Origin: JAYPAN01 sp038123715 | GTDB lineage: Bacteria > Pseudomonadota > Alphaproteobacteria > RS24 | Reading direction: 5' to 3' | Length of the DNA: 43,488 nt | Assembly: GCA_038123715.1 (NCBI GenBank) | Contig: JAYPAN010000015.1 | Coordinates: 1-43,488, forward strand | Shown here: one piece after another, positions 31,572 through 40,574 of the stretch | Position numbering within the stretch: position 1 is the first letter of the stretch | Layout of the letters: every line of letters starts with the position of its first letter | The notes under the pieces: generated by a model | What the model saw: the letters and a program-made list of their open reading frames with translations, nothing else | Databases searched by the model: none | Told to the model about the DNA's origin: nothing | Program-made: the position numbers and the translations under genes

Positions 31572-31651
31572 AATTTCCTCAAAGAATTAAGTTAGAAATT
31601 TCTTTTATCAGAAGTGGCCCCTTTCTTACAGGAGCCATTTAAAATTAAGAA

Positions 31652-31682
31652 CGGCGCCAGAATAACAAATACTCTGGCGCCG
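31652..31682 (-). terminator. hairpin between the TonB receptor and the SapC gene (possible attenuating terminator)
   Basis: CGGCGCCAGA (31652-31661) and TCTGGCGCCG (31673-31682) form a perfect 10-bp stem with an 11-base loop. In the minus-strand transcript it lies 40-70 bases after the receptor stop and is followed by TTCTTAATTTT. It probably stops part of the transcription after the receptor, so that the downstream enzymes are made in smaller amounts. Confidence 0.6.
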
Positions 31683-31721
31683 CCCAAATTATTCATGGTT
31701 GGTTCGCAATGAACCTACAGC

Positions 31722-34700
31722 CTAATAGCTATAACGAACACCCATATAGTAGCGAGCGTGACCCGGAGCCGCATAATTTACATATGTCGAGTCCCGATGT
31801 GTTACGCGCTTGCTCTCTTCGGTCAGATTGATGGCGTCAAAGAAGACGTTCAAATTATCTGACACATCATAAGAGAGGTGCATGTCAAGCTGGTCATATT
31901 CCTCAGTGATGGAAACGCTTCCGCCACCGTAACCGGAAGCAAACTCATCGCGCCAGTTATAAGCAACACGCGCCTGGAATCCTCCAGCTTCATAATAACC
32001 AATAAGGTTGGCACTATCAGAGAGACCTACCAGAACAAATTGCGGCACTGTGAATACCTGCAGAGGATCAAATTCGGCATCACCGTCAACTACTGTGTAG
32101 TTGGTAATAAAGCCGAAGCCCGACAGGTCAACACCAAAGAAATCATCGCCAAATTCATGCTGCCAGGCAAATTCAATACCATCAATGGTCTGAACTTGAT
32201 CTTCCTGGTTGCTCGGCGATGTAATGCGCCACTGGATATCCGGGTCATTTGCAACGTCACCAAAGATCGCTACCGCATTGCCGGAAGTATCGACCAATGC
32301 ATTATCAGCACGATTGGTTTCTAGCCAAGCACGGATGGCACCTGAGTCATTGGCGTCGCCACCGGCAGCCGTAATAGCCGCTTTGGCCTCATCAACGAGC
32401 ACGCCCTGTCCCGGATGAGGAACAGTGAAGTTGAAGAAGTCTGTGGTTGGCCGCAATGTTGCATTTGACGAAGCCCAATTCGACACGTCTTTGGTGTAGT
32501 AACCAACAGAGACGTAGCTCACATCGTCATAATACCACTCGGCAGACACATCGAGGTTTTCCGATTCGTAAGGCAGCAGATTCGGGTTACCCGAACTACC
32601 TGAACCCTCATTTACGCGGAACAAAGTTGCCAGAGCAACACCGCCCTGCATGTCAGCCCATGACGGACGCGCAATGGTTTCACTATAGGAAGCACGCAAT
32701 TTCACGTCGTCCATCACATCAATGTCAAAATCGAGTGAAGGCAGTGTGTAATCATACTCACCATTAAGTGTGGAGAAGGCGGTTCCATCCGCTGTCCAAT
32801 AAAACTCATTGGCCGCTACCCAACGCGCAGTTGACGGATCAGGTTGGGGAACAATAGCACTTGATTCAATCTCAGTGGTCTCATTCCGTACACCCAATAC
32901 AACGCTCGCAGGCATATCCATCAATTCAAACTCTTTGCTGAATTGCAGATAGACAGAGGTCGTCTTCTCATTGATTTTCCGGTCAGTGTCGAGAACATCC
33001 GGCACACAAGTAAGGTCGGCGCCGCAGTTCAGAATAGCCGGGTCATTAATGATGAAGTTAGCTGCTTGCTCAAAGTTTACACGACTAAAGCCAACTGGAA
33101 TTTGGTCAGCACCGCTCAGGCCCTTAAACTTGTCACGCAGTGTTTCCGGCGTGAACAGATTGTCAGGCGTTTGAGCAGGAGTGGTCAGACCGCCCCAAGC
33201 GTCGTTTTGACTAAAGCCATAGGCAGAGCGCACATCCTGTTCGATTGTTGACACACCAAAGTCAATGCTATCAATGAAGTCAGTAAAGTCTGCTTCATAA
33301 GAGCCATTAACCTGCATTTGCGTGGCATCATTTGTAAACAATGCATAGCGGAACGAATTACCAGTGAACTGGCGCAGTGACGGGTCGGTTACATCAAGTT
33401 GACCAGCTCCGCGCGGGTCAGTTGCAAAACTCATTACCGGGATATAATTTTCAAAGTTTATACCCTGGTTCAGGATTGCAATAGCCGCAGTTCCGATCAC
33501 ATTGTTTGAACCATACGGGCTGTTCGGTGTCGATTCCGCACTAGAGTCGTGGAAATCAAACTCCAAAGACAGTTTGTCGCTCGGATCCCAGGCGAGATTC
33601 AAACCAACGCTGGTATTCTCATTCTGGTTGGCCGTCAAAGACGCGCCCATGGACAAGTCTGTCGGGTTTTCCGCACCTGCCCAGTTTTCTACATAAGACA
33701 CGATTGGGCGCGGATTGCCTTCCGATGCCCAAACACTGGTCGGGCCGTTATGGTCGAACCAAATGCTGACATCATTGCCGCGCGCGGTGATTTCATATTT
33801 GGAATATGTGTAATCAACCGTAGCACGCAATGTGTCGGTGACATCATATTGAACCGTCAACTGACCATTTGTGCGGTCAAGAGAGTAATCAACCAGATTG
33901 TAACCCATGTTCTGCGGCACACGGTAGATTGTATCACCGGACGGAGCATTAGTTGACCAATCAGCAGAGCGACCCCAGCTATTGTGGATACTGCCCCATG
34001 CGTCTCCATAGTTTTCGTTATATGCTTCACGCCAGCCAACAGTAGCCTGATAATCGCTGCTGTCACGCTTCTGAGTGCTCAAAGATAGTGCGACACCAAG
34101 TTTGTCATCCCAAGTGTTGCTAATGAGAGCTGAAAACTCCTGCTCCACCCCTGCACCGGCCAATGTAGGCAGGAAGTCGGCATTATTGTTACGAGATGTA
34201 TCGGAAACCAATTTTGCAGAGGCCGTAGCCTTAAAGCCAGGAGCATCAAGCGGCTTGGTGGTTTTGATGTTAATCGTTGAACCAATGCCACCAGTCGGAA
34301 TGTCAGCTCTACCTGTCTTGTAGATTTCTACACCTGCGATAGCTTCTGAAGCCAAATTCGCAAAATCGAAAGAGCGGGTTGACGGAGCACTAGCGCCATC
34401 ACCGAGAGTCGATGTTGGCATAAAGCGACCGTTCAGCGTGACCAAATTGTATTCCGGGCCCCAACCACGAACGGTTACGCGCGAGCCTTCGCCACGTTCC
34501 CGGTCAATGGACACACCTGATACACGCTGCAAGGATTCCGCCAGATTGGAATCAGGGAACTTGCCCATTTCTTCAGATGAAATGGCATCAACAACACCCT
34601 TTGCATTACGTTTAATATCAAGAGAGCGCTCCAGACTGCCCCGAATACCTTTAACGACGACTTCATCGACACCGTTTGAGGCTTCCTGGGCCAATGAGGC

Positions 34701-34784
34701 ACCCGTTGTTAGTACGATTGCTGCGGCAGAAGCGCCCGTCAGCAGTGCACCCTTCATGGTGCGGTTAGAAGAAACGAATTTCAT
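31722..34784 (-). CDS. TonB-dependent receptor (Caulobacter/Xanthomonas carbohydrate type)
   Basis: 1020 residues. The signal peptide ends about residue 32 (GASLAQE), the TonB box is DEVVVKG (40-46), and the plug begins with GSLERSLDIKRNAKGVVDAI. MGKFPDSNLAESLQRVSGV and RVTVRGWGPEYNLVTLNGR are hallmarks of the large TonB-Xanth-Caul subfamily (TIGR01782-type) that imports oligosaccharides. The remainder is a 22-strand barrel in outline, ending YYMGVRYSY with a C-terminal aromatic residue. GAGGAGGGAG lies before the ATG at 34784; a longer frame to 34868 runs into the regulatory region and is rejected. In this locus it should carry beta-glucan oligosaccharides across the outer membrane. It heads the run leading to SapC, cupin, halogenase and GH16. 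Confidence 0.94.
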   Translation of the reverse strand: MKFVSSNRTMKGALLTGASAAAIVLTTGASLAQEASNGVDEVVVKGIRGSLERSLDIKRNAKGVVDAISSEEMGKFPDSNLAESLQRVSGVSIDRERGEGSRVTVRGWGPEYNLVTLNGRFMPTSTLGDGASAPSTRSFDFANLASEAIAGVEIYKTGRADIPTGGIGSTINIKTTKPLDAPGFKATASAKLVSDTSRNNNADFLPTLAGAGVEQEFSALISNTWDDKLGVALSLSTQKRDSSDYQATVGWREAYNENYGDAWGSIHNSWGRSADWSTNAPSGDTIYRVPQNMGYNLVDYSLDRTNGQLTVQYDVTDTLRATVDYTYSKYEITARGNDVSIWFDHNGPTSVWASEGNPRPIVSYVENWAGAENPTDLSMGASLTANQNENTSVGLNLAWDPSDKLSLEFDFHDSSAESTPNSPYGSNNVIGTAAIAILNQGINFENYIPVMSFATDPRGAGQLDVTDPSLRQFTGNSFRYALFTNDATQMQVNGSYEADFTDFIDSIDFGVSTIEQDVRSAYGFSQNDAWGGLTTPAQTPDNLFTPETLRDKFKGLSGADQIPVGFSRVNFEQAANFIINDPAILNCGADLTCVPDVLDTDRKINEKTTSVYLQFSKEFELMDMPASVVLGVRNETTEIESSAIVPQPDPSTARWVAANEFYWTADGTAFSTLNGEYDYTLPSLDFDIDVMDDVKLRASYSETIARPSWADMQGGVALATLFRVNEGSGSSGNPNLLPYESENLDVSAEWYYDDVSYVSVGYYTKDVSNWASSNATLRPTTDFFNFTVPHPGQGVLVDEAKAAITAAGGDANDSGAIRAWLETNRADNALVDTSGNAVAIFGDVANDPDIQWRITSPSNQEDQVQTIDGIEFAWQHEFGDDFFGVDLSGFGFITNYTVVDGDAEFDPLQVFTVPQFVLVGLSDSANLIGYYEAGGFQARVAYNWRDEFASGYGGGSVSITEEYDQLDMHLSYDVSDNLNVFFDAINLTEESKRVTHRDSTYVNYAAPGHARYYMGVRYSY

Positions 34785-34850
34785 AAGACTCCCTCCTCGA
34801 AATTTCCCTCTCTCCAGACAGAATAGCTGGATTGCGAAGAAAAAAGCGCA

Positions 34851-34901
34851 ATTGTCCATCATTGTCAATAAAACTTTTCACTGAAGGACAATAATATTGT
34901 C
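34851..34901. promoter_or_regulatory. ATTGTC repeat cluster B upstream of the TonB receptor
   Basis: ATTGTCCATCATTGTCAAT (34851-34869) matches cluster A at 18 of 19 positions, again with two ATTGTC hexamers 10 bases apart. GACAATA-A-TATTGTC (34887-34901) is a perfect 15-base palindrome. A further GACA-AAAA-TGTC lies at 34929-34940. On the receptor strand the first block reads TTGACAATG then GGACAAT. The rest of the gap to 35079 shows no other recognisable element. Confidence 0.6.
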
Positions 34902-35079
34902 ACAATAATTTTGCAGTATAAGTACTGAGACAAAAATGTCACACATTGATAGGGCAATAAAACCCTTTTCAAGCAAGACAATGCCACAGAATCAAAAGTC
35001 CACTTCCGCCGATTAGGCAATGGTCAAGTGCGCACCGGCTGGAGCAAAGCACACAGATGGGTAAAGGTTTACTAAACGG

Positions 35080-36132
35080 CTATTGACCGGCCATAGCGGA
35101 TGGTACTCCCCCAGAAATTGGCGCATCCGCGGTTGATTGGCGCACATGTAACTTATGGGGTAAAATGCGGATAATGGGGTCAAATTGGTCAATTTCTGGA
35201 TATTTGCCAAGCTGGTTGACCGCCTCGGCCGCTATATCCTCAAATGGCTGCGAAACAGTTGTCAATTGCGGCCAAATCACTTTCGAAATATAGGAATCAT
35301 CGAACCCCACAATGGACAAATCTTCCGGCACACGATAGCCCATGCGATTGGCAATCATCAGCGCGGCTGCGGCCATCTCATCATTCGCACAAAAAATGGC
35401 GGTTGGCCGCTGATCTTCTGGCAGGGACAACAATTCTTCGGCGCAGCGCAGCGCCAGCTTGAAACTGAATTGCCCCTCGCGCGTTAAATCTTGTGGATTA
35501 TAATTTAGTTTCGCCCGCAAAATGGCATCTTCAAAACCTTGGTAGCGCAATAGAGTAGCGACATGCCCCATATCACCGGAAATATGGGCAATTCGCTTAT
35601 GACCCAAATTAATCAGCAAATTGGTCACTTCAGTTGCCGCCTGCTTTTCATCTATCAGCACAGAAACCGTTGACGACACGGTCCTAGAAGGGGAAATAAG
35701 AACAAAATTAACACCGTTAGCGCGCAATAGGTCATGTAATTCAGTGGAGTCGCAAAGCGGCGGCACTAGAACCATGTTTTTTATCTTCGTGCGGGTCAGA
35801 AAAGAATCAACTTGGCTCGCCCAGTCACTGCTGGTTTCGTCAAATAATTCAACCACCAAATAGCGCCTCGCATTGGAACAGGCGCTCAAAAAGGCATGAT
35901 TAAGGCTGGCCTGATAGCCGCTACTCGGATCGCCATACAGCATACCGATACTTAATGAATCACCAAGCCGCATTTGCCGGGCAATGGAACTTGGCGAATA
36001 ATCAAGCTCATCAATCGCCGCCTGCACCTTGCTCCGCGTGCGCTGGCTGATATGTTTATAATTGTTTAAAACTCGCGAAACGGTTTTGATGGATACGCCT
36101 GCCTTAGCAGCAACATCGTGAATCGTGCTCAT
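35080..36132 (-). CDS. LacI-family transcriptional regulator
   Basis: 350 residues. The N-terminal helix-turn-helix STIHDVAAKAGVSIKTVSRV is followed by the hinge helix region YSPSSIARQMRLG (about 46-58) and a periplasmic-binding-protein-like sugar-sensing domain (60-335). That domain has GHKRIAHISGDMGH, PTAIFCANDEMAAAAL and LSIVGFDDSYIS. It probably represses the locus until a glucan-derived sugar binds. It lies upstream of the TonB receptor on the same strand and is divergent from GH3, the usual place for a local regulator. A CG-centred candidate operator lies about 60 bases upstream of its start. Confidence 0.93.
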   Translation of the reverse strand: MSTIHDVAAKAGVSIKTVSRVLNNYKHISQRTRSKVQAAIDELDYSPSSIARQMRLGDSLSIGMLYGDPSSGYQASLNHAFLSACSNARRYLVVELFDETSSDWASQVDSFLTRTKIKNMVLVPPLCDSTELHDLLRANGVNFVLISPSRTVSSTVSVLIDEKQAATEVTNLLINLGHKRIAHISGDMGHVATLLRYQGFEDAILRAKLNYNPQDLTREGQFSFKLALRCAEELLSLPEDQRPTAIFCANDEMAAAALMIANRMGYRVPEDLSIVGFDDSYISKVIWPQLTTVSQPFEDIAAEAVNQLGKYPEIDQFDPIIRILPHKLHVRQSTADAPISGGVPSAMAGQ

Positions 36133-36189
36133 ATGCTATTCTCACTTTCCCCTACGCTGCTGCATTTAATCAGCTAAAGCTAGATTATT

Positions 36190-36201
36190 GGCAACGTTAC
36201 C
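36190..36201. promoter_or_regulatory. CG-centred LacI-type operator candidate upstream of lacI-type gene
   Basis: GGCAACGTTACC is a near-perfect palindrome with a central CG, the usual form of a LacI-family operator. It lies 58-69 bases upstream of the regulator start, suitable for autoregulation. It shares the CAACG core with the site before symporter 2. Confidence 0.4.
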
Positions 36202-36337
36202 CCCTAATTCGACAAAACTATAAACTCATAGACTCACTCAAGCCAATAAATTAATTGACACCGCAAATGCCAAAAGGCTAATACGCAACGGGCATAGAGC
36301 TCTCACCTGTTTTGTCTTCAAAATGTCCCATAATATG

Positions 36338-36366
36338 TTGACATTGTCCAGTAAAGACAATAACTC
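36338..36366 (+). promoter_or_regulatory. candidate GH3 promoter with ATTGTC/GACAAT operator (cluster C)
   Basis: TTGACA at 36338-36343 and TAACTC at 36361-36366 (17-base spacer) lie 27-55 bases before the GH3 start. The spacer is filled by ATTGTC-N7-GACAAT (36343-36361), an inverted repeat of the same hexamer seen in clusters A and B. A bound regulator would block RNA polymerase here. Confidence 0.5.
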
Positions 36367-36392
36367 ATTAACTTCGTCATTGGGAGGTCAAA

Positions 36393-38918
36393 ATGATGTT
36401 AATTAAAAAGCGTCCAATAGACGCGCTCACTAACCAGAGATATAGCAAGAAAAAATTTTTTCCCAGCCAAGCTATTTGCAAATTCATTTTTCTTGCCGGC
36501 GCTCTTGCATTAGCAGCGTGTGAGCCTGCGCAGCAAAGCCAGTTTGACGAAAAAGCCAAGGCAATATTGGCCAAAATGACTTTGGAAGAAAAAATTGGCC
36601 AAGTGCTGCAGGGCGATATTTCGGCAACATCACCGGAAGATGTCCGCAAATATAATCTCGGCTCAGTGCTGAATGGCGGCAATTCTGCGCCAAAAGGTGG
36701 CAAAACCGCCGACTGGCAAGAATGGGTCGATTTGGCTGATGCTTATTGGCAGGCCTCAACCGATGCCTCTGATGGCGGTGTGGCGATTCCCTATATTTGG
36801 GGAACCGACGCGGTGCATGGCCATAATAATCTGCAAACAGCGACGATTTTCCCGCATAATATCGGTCTTGGCGCGGCCAATGATGCCGATTTGGTGCGCC
36901 GCATTGGGGAAGTCACAGCGCGCGAAGTGCGCGGCACCGGTCTTGACTGGACTTTCGCGCCGACATTGGCCGTGGTGCAGGATGATCGCTGGGGCCGCAG
37001 CTATGAAGGCTATTCCGAAGACCCTAAAATTGTCTCGCGGCTGGGCGCGGCCATGCTGGTTGGCCTGCAAGGCGCGCCGAACAGCGATGCGTTTCTTGAT
37101 GAATATCACGTTATTGCCACTGCCAAACATTTTGTTGGTGATGGCGGCACGCAATATGGCATTGACAAGGGCGATTTGATTGGCACGCCGGCAACTGTCC
37201 GCGCCACCCATGCCTATCCCTATGAAGCGGCAATAGGCAATGATGCGCAAACCGTCATGTCTTCTTTCTCTAGCGTCAATGGCGTGAAAATGCATGGCGC
37301 GAAGGATTTGCTGACCGGCCTGCTGCGCGATGAGATGAAATTTGACGGTTTTGTGATTGGCGACTGGAACGGCCATGCCGAAATCCCCGGCTGCACCTCA
37401 ACCGATTGCCCTGATGCCTTGCTGGCCGGTGTGGATATGTATATGGCACCTGATAGCTGGAAAGGGCTGTATGAGACATTGCTGGCACAAGCCAAATCCG
37501 GCGAACTGCCAATGGCGCGCCTTGACGAAGCCGTGTTGCGTATTCTGGAAGTCAAATTGCGCGCCGGTGTGTTTGATGCCGGCCTGCCCTCCCAGCGCGT
37601 CGGCACAGATGAGACCGCGCTCGGCACTGAAGCCAACCGCGCCGTCGCCCGCGAAGCAGTGCGCAAATCGCTGGTATTGTTGAAAAATAATGATGCCACA
37701 TTGCCGGTCAATCCGACCAAGCGGATTTTGGTGGTGGGCGATGCGGCCAATTCCATGCAGCAACAAACCGGCGGCTGGACATTATCATGGCAGGGCAATG
37801 ACAATGCCAATGAAGAGTTCAAAACCGGCGAAACCATTTATCAGGGGCTGGCAACCGCCATTACCCAAGCCGGTGGCCAAATTGATTTTTCTGCCGATGG
37901 CAGTTTTGACCAAAAGCCGGATATGGCGATTTTTGTGTTTGGCGAACAACCCTATGCCGAATTTGTTGGTGACCGCCAAGACACAGTCTATGAATTTGAA
38001 GATGGCGCGCATTTGGCGGTGATTAACAAGCTGAAAGCGCAAGATATTCCTGTCGTGTCGGTTTTCATCACCGGTCGTCCGCTTTGGGTCAATCCACATA
38101 TTAATGCGTCAGACGCTTTTGTCGTGGCCTGGTTGCCCGGCACGGAAGCAGGCGGCGTGGCTGATGTGCTTGTCGCTGACAAACAGGGCAAGGCGCGCCA
38201 TGACTTTGCCGGTCGCCTGTCCTTTTCTTGGCCCGGCGACGGCACAGGCATGCCGATAAATGGCGCTGAGGCGACCGGCGCACAATTCGCGCTGGGCTAT
38301 GGCCTGAACTATAGGCAAGCCACACAAACGGCTGCTTTTTCAGAAAATCCCGGCATTGAGAAAGCCTCTGACGCCTTTACCGGACAGATTGTGGCACGCG
38401 GGGCGGCATCAGCACCGCTTAGTGTATTCCTTGGCGACCAGACCAATGCCAATTCACCGGCTCCGGCCTTTAACACGGCCAGCCTTGGCGGCAGCATTAC
38501 CTCATCCGGCGTTGACTATCGCGCGCAGGAAGATGCGCGGCGTCTGAGCTGGGCCGGTGACAATGAAGCCACCCTATCCGTGCGCGCACCGCGCCCTGTC
38601 GATTTTGCCCGTATCGGCGCGACCGCCGAGCTGGCGCTTAAGCTGACCTTACGGGTTGATGCGGCAGGCAATGGCCCGATATTTGCCGGCATGGCTTGTG
38701 GTGATAATTGCGGCGCACGGGTTGATATGACCAAGCTGTTGGGTGAAGGCGCGATTGGCGAATGGCGCGAAGCGGCAATTCCGCTTTCCTGCTTCACCAA
38801 AGCCGGTCTGGATGCCAGCAATGTCACTGTGCCGCTGGCCATGGAGACGGCCGCTCAATGGCAAATATCCGTGCATGATGCACGGCTCGGCACAGCCAAA
38901 GGCGTGCGCTGCCCATAA
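36393..38918 (+). CDS. GH3 exo-beta-glucosidase/glucanase, lipoprotein
   Basis: 841 residues. A lipoprotein signal peptide with lipobox LAAC places the lipidated Cys at 43, so the enzyme is probably membrane-anchored facing the periplasm or the outside. The GH3 N-terminal TIM barrel starts MTLEEKIGQVLQGDI and includes WGTDAVHGHNN and AKHFVGDGGTQYGIDKG. The nucleophile is Asp324 in GFVIGDWNGH. The C-terminal GH3 domain contains RKSLVLLKNNDATLPV and GEQPYAEFVGDR. An extra C-terminal galactose-binding-like domain (about 660-841) is typical of ExoP-type 1,3/1,4-beta-glucanases of marine bacteria. It should release glucose from glucan oligosaccharides. GGGAGG precedes the ATG. Confidence 0.94.
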   Translation: MMLIKKRPIDALTNQRYSKKKFFPSQAICKFIFLAGALALAACEPAQQSQFDEKAKAILAKMTLEEKIGQVLQGDISATSPEDVRKYNLGSVLNGGNSAPKGGKTADWQEWVDLADAYWQASTDASDGGVAIPYIWGTDAVHGHNNLQTATIFPHNIGLGAANDADLVRRIGEVTAREVRGTGLDWTFAPTLAVVQDDRWGRSYEGYSEDPKIVSRLGAAMLVGLQGAPNSDAFLDEYHVIATAKHFVGDGGTQYGIDKGDLIGTPATVRATHAYPYEAAIGNDAQTVMSSFSSVNGVKMHGAKDLLTGLLRDEMKFDGFVIGDWNGHAEIPGCTSTDCPDALLAGVDMYMAPDSWKGLYETLLAQAKSGELPMARLDEAVLRILEVKLRAGVFDAGLPSQRVGTDETALGTEANRAVAREAVRKSLVLLKNNDATLPVNPTKRILVVGDAANSMQQQTGGWTLSWQGNDNANEEFKTGETIYQGLATAITQAGGQIDFSADGSFDQKPDMAIFVFGEQPYAEFVGDRQDTVYEFEDGAHLAVINKLKAQDIPVVSVFITGRPLWVNPHINASDAFVVAWLPGTEAGGVADVLVADKQGKARHDFAGRLSFSWPGDGTGMPINGAEATGAQFALGYGLNYRQATQTAAFSENPGIEKASDAFTGQIVARGAASAPLSVFLGDQTNANSPAPAFNTASLGGSITSSGVDYRAQEDARRLSWAGDNEATLSVRAPRPVDFARIGATAELALKLTLRVDAAGNGPIFAGMACGDNCGARVDMTKLLGEGAIGEWREAAIPLSCFTKAGLDASNVTVPLAMETAAQWQISVHDARLGTAKGVRCP

Positions 38919-38955
38919 GCCACAGCCTAAAACATATTGGCCCCAAGCAGAGAAC

Positions 38956-38983
38956 AAAAGCCCGGCGCAAGCGCCGGGCTTTT
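38956..38983. terminator. bidirectional intrinsic terminator between GH3 and GH16
   Basis: AAAAGCCCGGCG and CGCCGGGCTTTT form a perfect 12-bp stem with a CAAG loop; runs of A and T flank both sides. It lies between the convergent GH3 and second GH16 genes and should stop transcription from both directions. Confidence 0.92.
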
Positions 38984-39008
38984 AATTTGCATGAAAATGC
39001 AAGGCTGG

Positions 39009-40562
39009 CTAATTGCCGCGACAGGCAGTCGCCGTATCCGTATCACCCTCGCATTCATAGACGCGAACATAATCAACCAACATTTGCTTGGGGAAACCGG
39101 TCGGATCAATGCCACGCTCATTGGCACCGGTAGGCCAATCACCACCTATCGCCAAATTCAAAATCAGGTGAAACCGCTCATCAAATGGCGCATAGGCATT
39201 GCCCGGTGCCGCATCGGAGCGCCATTGTGTGTTTGAACGGCGCACATATTCCTCGCCGTCAATCAGCCAACGCATTTCGTCGCGATACCATTCCAGTGTG
39301 TAAGTATGGAAGGCATTAATATCATCCAAATGAGTTGAGCCGCCCGTGCGCCTTTGACGCGGCCATTCACCGCCAAAATGAATCGTGCCATGCGCGCGGT
39401 CTTCAATGCCATTGTCACAGCTGCCGCAACCGCTAGCGCCGAGATTGACCGTTTCCACAATATCAATCTCGCCGGATGCAGCCCAACCGCCATAGGCTTG
39501 CGCAGTCGGCAACATCCAGATAGCGGGCCACGTGCCTTGCCCGGTCGGCATTTTGGCGCGAATTTCAAACTTACCATAAGTCCAGTCACCCTTGCCTGAT
39601 GATTGCACGCGACCCGAGGTGTAGGATCGACCCTGCCCCAGACCGGTTTCCGGCCGTGCTGTCAGAACCAGATTGCCGTCAACAATAGATATATTATCGG
39701 CGCTGTCCGAATAGCATTGTGCTTCATTGTTGCCGCCGCCAAAGCATTGGTCACGGCCCCAACTATCCGTGGTATTCCATTTCGCCAAATCAAGGCTGTC
39801 GCCGTCAAATTCGTCGAACCACAACAGGCTCCAATTGCTGGTCGGATTATCACCGCCTCCATTATCGCTGCCGCCATTATTGCTGCCGCCATTATCGCTG
39901 CCGCCATTATTGCTGCCGCCATTATCGCTGCCGCCATTATCGCTGCCGCCATTATTGCTGCCGCCATTATCGCTGCTGTTATCGCTCGGTGGGGATGGTT
40001 GCGGAGTCGAACTGCCGCCTCCGCCGCCCCCGAGGGCAAGGGCAACCAGCGCCAGCGTGCCGGCGGTTTTGACCATCGTGCCACCGCCAGATTCAGCCAC
40101 ACCATAGCTGGGATAACCCGTCCAATGCCGCCAATCGCTATAATCGCGATTTTGGCCGGCGCGCCAGCCCGACAGGGTGAATGTCAGCCCAACAAAAACA
40201 TCATCGCGGCCAATATCATCATAATATGTTGTGCCAAACTTCAGATTTAGCCCGAATGGCAAATCAGCCGACAGACTGCGTGCATGGCCATTTTGCGCGC
40301 CACCATCGGCAAACCGGCTGTGCCGGGTGAAGCTGCGATGGTGGTAAGTCACGCCGGGCAGCAAAGGCAGCGGCATGGCAATTTCCAGCGCCCCGCCGCG
40401 CTCGTCAAAATAAAGCTCTTGTAAATTGGAGGTCGGCAAAGCGGTAAAAAGCGGGGCTAAGCGCTCCGCCTTTTCCGACAACACCGAATGAGGCCCAGCC
40501 AGTGCCGGGCTTGTGACGAGGGCGAGCGTCGTCGCCCCCGTCAATAAAGCAGATGTTTTCAT
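39009..40562 (-). CDS. GH16 endo-beta-glucanase 2 with an unknown N-terminal domain and repeat linker
   Basis: 517 residues. The signal peptide is 1-22. Residues 23-160 form a domain I do not recognise; the segment LPFGLNLKFGTTYYDDIG and DDVFVGLTFTLSGW look like amphipathic beta-strands of an outer-membrane or surface protein. A second hydrophobic stretch (163-180) leads into a Gly run, then a Ser/Asn/Asp/Gly linker (185-240) of GGSDN/GGSNN units. The GH16 domain occupies about 243-510, with catalytic Glu365, Asp367 and Glu370 in GEIDIVETVN. It resembles the other GH16 in MPTGQGTWPAIWMLP and LNLAIGGDWP. It probably attacks glucan at the cell surface. It lies 12 bases after symporter 2, presumably in one operon. 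Confidence 0.92.
   Translation of the reverse strand: MKTSALLTGATTLALVTSPALAGPHSVLSEKAERLAPLFTALPTSNLQELYFDERGGALEIAMPLPLLPGVTYHHRSFTRHSRFADGGAQNGHARSLSADLPFGLNLKFGTTYYDDIGRDDVFVGLTFTLSGWRAGQNRDYSDWRHWTGYPSYGVAESGGGTMVKTAGTLALVALALGGGGGGSSTPQPSPPSDNSSDNGGSNNGGSDNGGSDNGGSNNGGSDNGGSNNGGSDNGGGDNPTSNWSLLWFDEFDGDSLDLAKWNTTDSWGRDQCFGGGNNEAQCYSDSADNISIVDGNLVLTARPETGLGQGRSYTSGRVQSSGKGDWTYGKFEIRAKMPTGQGTWPAIWMLPTAQAYGGWAASGEIDIVETVNLGASGCGSCDNGIEDRAHGTIHFGGEWPRQRRTGGSTHLDDINAFHTYTLEWYRDEMRWLIDGEEYVRRSNTQWRSDAAPGNAYAPFDERFHLILNLAIGGDWPTGANERGIDPTGFPKQMLVDYVRVYECEGDTDTATACRGN
39867..39971. repeat. seven 15-bp tandem repeats encoding the GGSNN/GGSDN linker
   Basis: Seven consecutive units of GCTGCCGCCATTAT followed by T or C run from 39867 to 39971, with degenerate copies on both sides. 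They encode alternating GGSNN and GGSDN. Near identity of the units at DNA level indicates recent expansion and probable length variation between strains. Confidence 0.92.
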
Positions 40563-40574
40563 CCGGGTCGTCCG

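Noticed and set aside
39867..39971. Regular repeats considered as a CRISPR array
   Set aside because: The units are 15 bases with no spacers and lie in frame inside a gene; no cas genes are present. The same applies to 3920-4003.
39603..40250. A plus-strand frame with repeated A-A-I-I units
   Set aside because: It is the antisense of the GH16 linker repeats; the minus-strand frame carries the GH16 catalytic motif.
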